Origin: Veillonella sp.
Lineage (GTDB): Bacteria; Bacillota_C; Negativicutes; Veillonellales; Veillonellaceae
Assembly: GCA_018367495.1 (NCBI GenBank)
Contig: JAGZGB010000065.1
Location: 1 to 8,701, forward strand
Length of the DNA: 8,701 nucleotides
Direction of reading: 5' to 3'
The notes below the pieces were generated by a model that saw nothing but the letters and a program-made list of their open reading frames with translations, was not told the DNA's origin and made no database searches. A program made the position numbers and the translations under genes. The first letter of the stretch is position 1. Every line of letters starts with the position of its first letter. This document shows, one piece after another, positions 6,002 to 8,701 of this stretch.

Positions 6002-8701
6002 ATGAGCCGTCTCATGTATATTTCTAATTTAGGAAAACAAATCCAATATATAGAAAAGGCCGTTACTACCTACCCAGAATTATTGCAGGGGGAGGTAGAT
6101 GTTTGTAATATGAAAAAACAGCCTGTGTGGGATGCTGACTTTGAAAGTCGCCTACGGGCTGCGGATGTGATTCTCATTACAAATATGGGGGTAGGTTTAG
6201 ATTCGCCGTTTTTAGAGCGTTTAGAGCGTTGGCTGCACGCTCATCACCCTAAATACTGGATTGATGTGGTAGAGCCTAAGAAAACGGATATTCTCTATCG
6301 CAATATAGATGAGGAGCAACGGAGACTTCTTGAAAGCTATCGCCGTACAAGTGGTGTCATGAACTATGTGCGTCTTATTAATGGAGCTCTTAGTACAAAA
6401 CCGACCTCTGAATGGGAACAACCTGATCCTATACCGTGGCAGGCTATTATGGGCCGAGATGGCGATATCTATGAAACCTATGATGCGTTCATGGATGCTG
6501 AGGGGCATCGCGATTGGCCATCCATAGCAGTGTACTTTTACCGTGACGAGTGGATTATGGGGGATATTTACTATCAACAGGCCTTGTTTGAAGAAATTTA
6601 TAAACATGGATATAACCCAATTATCTTTTTTGGGCAATATGGATCTAACCCTCGCGTAGGCATTCCGAACATGAAACTATCTATGAACTATCTCTTTGGA
6701 AAGAATATGTTCCCCTTTGATGTACTCATTAATACTTGTAAGTTCTCCTTCCAATCATTAGGGGCTCAAACTTTGGAGGAGTTAAAGTTACAAGATTGCC
6801 CAATCATCCAAGGTTACACCATATATATGGATGAAGAGTCTTGGGCTCAGGACCCGCAAGGTGTTACGCCATTAGATGTGAATTTATCTATATCACAGCC
6901 CGAACTCGATGGGGTGATTCAAGGCGGTGTGGTAGCTTGTCAGACGTATGATGAGAATGGGCATTATGTATATTTACCTGTAAAGGAACGGATTGTAGCC
7001 GTTGTACAGCGAGCCATTAAATGGTCTAAGTTACGTCATATTCCTGTATCGGAGCGAAAGGTAGCCATTGTTTTACATAACTATCCGCCTAAAAATTCTA
7101 ATATTGGCTCTGCTGCAGGACTTGATACACCTGAGTCGGTGCTTCGGCTGTTAGAACAGATGAAAGCAGAAGGTTATACGATTGATACGGTACCAGACAC
7201 AAGCGCAGACTTGATGGACATTGTTACGTCGCATATGACCAATGAACGCTCCATGCTCACCGATGAACTATTAGCCTCTGCAGAGGGGCGCTTGAGTAGT
7301 GCTGATTACAAAGCCTATTTTAAAACACTACCAATAGATACACAACAAGCTATGATTGCATCTTGGGGTGAAGCTCCTGGTGATGTATTTGTTTACGACG
7401 ATGAAGTGATTATACCCGGCTTCTCTAATGGCAATTTATGGATTACAGTACAACCGCCGAGAGGCTTTGGGGAGAATGTATCTGCCATCTATCACGATCC
7501 ATGTTTGCCACCACCGCATCAATACTTGGCGTTTTATCACTGGGTTCGGAATATCTTTGAAGCAGATGTGGTCATTCATGTAGGCACACATGGATCCTTA
7601 GAATGGTTACCCGGCAAGGGCGCCGGACTTAGTGCTAGTTGCTATCCTGAAATCGGTATCTCTAGTTTGCCAAATATTTATCCATACTGGACAACTATCA
7701 TCGGGGAAGGCATACAAGCAAAACGGCGTAGCTCTGCTTGCTTAGTCGGGCACTTGTCGCCACCGATGACGACAGCAGGACTTTACGATGAGTTCGAAGA
7801 ATTAGAAGTCTTACTAGATGAGCATAGTCACTTTGAACAGGAACATCCTGAAAGCGTGTCGGAAATTGGAAAAGTCATTCGTGAGAAAGCGATTGCCTGT
7901 CATCTTATCGATGAAGAACAAGGGCCTACAATGGATTTAGATTCTATTATTACAGCAGTCCATGAAAAGCTAAGCGATTTGAAACATATGCAAATGCGCA
8001 ATGGTTTACATATTTTGGGACAAGGTCCTGAAGGTGTTGACTTAGAGGAATATGTTACGGCTATTGTACGGACACCTCAAGGCGATATTGCATCGGGTCT
8101 TGAAATACTAGCAGCGGAGATGGGCTATGATTGGTTATATTTAGAGCAGCATGCTGGTGAAACTTCAGATGATGGTACTCGTAATAGTGTAATCATTGAT
8201 CGCATCTGGCATGAATTGCGTGACTTTGTATCTAATGTCATGCATGATCCAAATTACAAGGTGCCACCTAGTTTGGAGTCTTTGGCTGAGGCTATCCTTT
8301 GTGAGTATATTCCTAAATTAGAACAAACTAAGAATGAGATTAGTTCTATTTCTAAGGGACTCCAAGGCCGATATGTAGAGCCAGGTCCTGGTGGGGCTCC
8401 ATCGAGTGGCCAAGTTGATGTATTACCGACGGGACGTAATTTCTATGGTTTAGATGAGCGTGCATTACCGACAAAGATAGCCTATCAACTAGGCAGAGAC
8501 TTGGCGAATCAAGTTATACAGGACTATATCGTACATGAACAGCGCTATCCGGAGATGGTTGGCATTATCCTTTGGGCTAGTAGCAATTCTAGAAGTCACG
8601 GTCAGTGTTTAGGGGAATTTCTTTATTTATTGGGCGTTCGCCCTAAATGGCAGTCCAATGGTCGCATTTCAGGCCTAGAGGTGATTCCTTTAGAAGAATT
8701 A
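6002..8701 (+). CDS. CobN/ChlH-family metal chelatase large subunit (3' end outside window)
   Basis: The frame is open from the ATG at 6002 to the window edge, giving 900 codons without a stop. Family members run to about 1,200-1,300 residues, so roughly the last quarter is missing. GGAGG at 5991-5995 supports the start, three bases after the ChlD-like stop. Diagnostic segments are KVAIVLHNYPP followed by NIGSAAGLDTPES (about 353-379), HVGTHGSLEWLPGKGAGLS (526-544, with His526, His530 and Glu534), SPPMTTAGLY, YVEPGPGGAPSSGQVDVLPTGRNFYGLD (791-818) and LLGVRPKW...GRISGLEVIPLEEL (876-900). These are the tetrapyrrole- and metal-handling regions of the cobaltochelatase CobN/Mg-chelatase H family. 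The usual W-G-T-[DE]-x-[MI]-[RK]-T-x-G-E motif is changed to WASSNSRSHGQ (858-868). Co-location with transport genes rather than cobalamin or chlorophyll synthesis genes suggests a role in handling an imported metallo-tetrapyrrole, as proposed for HmuS-type CobN homologues. This role is inference; the family assignment is firm. Confidence 0.93.
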   Translation, partial: MSRLMYISNLGKQIQYIEKAVTTYPELLQGEVDVCNMKKQPVWDADFESRLRAADVILITNMGVGLDSPFLERLERWLHAHHPKYWIDVVEPKKTDILYRNIDEEQRRLLESYRRTSGVMNYVRLINGALSTKPTSEWEQPDPIPWQAIMGRDGDIYETYDAFMDAEGHRDWPSIAVYFYRDEWIMGDIYYQQALFEEIYKHGYNPIIFFGQYGSNPRVGIPNMKLSMNYLFGKNMFPFDVLINTCKFSFQSLGAQTLEELKLQDCPIIQGYTIYMDEESWAQDPQGVTPLDVNLSISQPELDGVIQGGVVACQTYDENGHYVYLPVKERIVAVVQRAIKWSKLRHIPVSERKVAIVLHNYPPKNSNIGSAAGLDTPESVLRLLEQMKAEGYTIDTVPDTSADLMDIVTSHMTNERSMLTDELLASAEGRLSSADYKAYFKTLPIDTQQAMIASWGEAPGDVFVYDDEVIIPGFSNGNLWITVQPPRGFGENVSAIYHDPCLPPPHQYLAFYHWVRNIFEADVVIHVGTHGSLEWLPGKGAGLSASCYPEIGISSLPNIYPYWTTIIGEGIQAKRRSSACLVGHLSPPMTTAGLYDEFEELEVLLDEHSHFEQEHPESVSEIGKVIREKAIACHLIDEEQGPTMDLDSIITAVHEKLSDLKHMQMRNGLHILGQGPEGVDLEEYVTAIVRTPQGDIASGLEILAAEMGYDWLYLEQHAGETSDDGTRNSVIIDRIWHELRDFVSNVMHDPNYKVPPSLESLAEAILCEYIPKLEQTKNEISSISKGLQGRYVEPGPGGAPSSGQVDVLPTGRNFYGLDERALPTKIAYQLGRDLANQVIQDYIVHEQRYPEMVGIILWASSNSRSHGQCLGEFLYLLGVRPKWQSNGRISGLEVIPLEEL

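Noticed and set aside
6221..6637. 138-codon - strand open frame
   Set aside because: It is antisense to the N-terminal part of the CobN-like gene, which is open over 900 codons with clear family motifs; no domain or ribosome binding site supports the reverse frame.
3099..8701. chelatase genes as part of chlorophyll synthesis or aerobic cobalamin synthesis
   Set aside because: The subunits belong to that enzyme family, but no other chlorophyll or cobalamin biosynthesis gene is in the window and the neighbours are transport genes. I therefore did not assign chlI, chlD or cobN symbols as if the pathway were known.

Overview
The window looks like part of a chromosome from a diderm Firmicute of the Negativicutes, most likely Veillonella or a close relative. 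This is an inference. The genes have strong Firmicute-style AAGGAGG ribosome binding sites, moderately AT-rich codon use and tight spacing, yet the window opens with the end of a TonB-dependent outer-membrane receptor, which needs an outer membrane. All supported genes lie on the + strand and nearly all sequence is coding.

Left part (1-3019): the last codons of a TonB-dependent receptor, then a complete ABC importer of the Fe3+-siderophore/heme/cobalamin class. The importer consists of a substrate-binding lipoprotein (191-1144), a FecCD/BtuC-type permease (1137-2174) and an ATPase (2174-3019). The genes overlap by 8 and 1 bases. The receptor stop and the lipoprotein start are only 42 bases apart with no visible terminator, so the outer- and inner-membrane steps are probably co-transcribed.

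Right part (3099-8701): after a 79-base gap come the three subunits of an ATP-dependent tetrapyrrole metal chelatase. They are a ChlI/BchI-type AAA+ ATPase (3099-4028), a ChlD-like AAA/von Willebrand A protein with an acidic linker (4031-5998), and a CobN/ChlH-family large subunit (6002 to beyond the window end; 900 codons visible). Gaps between these three genes are 2 and 3 bases.

Read together, this is an uptake system feeding a chelatase: a tetrapyrrole or metal complex would cross the outer membrane through the receptor, be bound by the lipoprotein, enter through the permease/ATPase, and be acted on in the cytoplasm by CobN-like/ChlI/ChlD. Chelatases of this family normally insert Mg2+ or Co2+ during chlorophyll or aerobic cobalamin synthesis. 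No biosynthetic gene for either pathway is visible here, whereas transport genes are. The most interesting hypothesis is therefore a scavenging system that imports heme or another metallo-tetrapyrrole and removes or exchanges its metal, analogous to the CobN-like HmuS in Bacteroidota hmu heme-uptake loci but with its ATPase subunits encoded alongside. The sequence alone does not fix the substrate. No RNA genes, mobile elements, CRISPR arrays or convincing terminators were seen.
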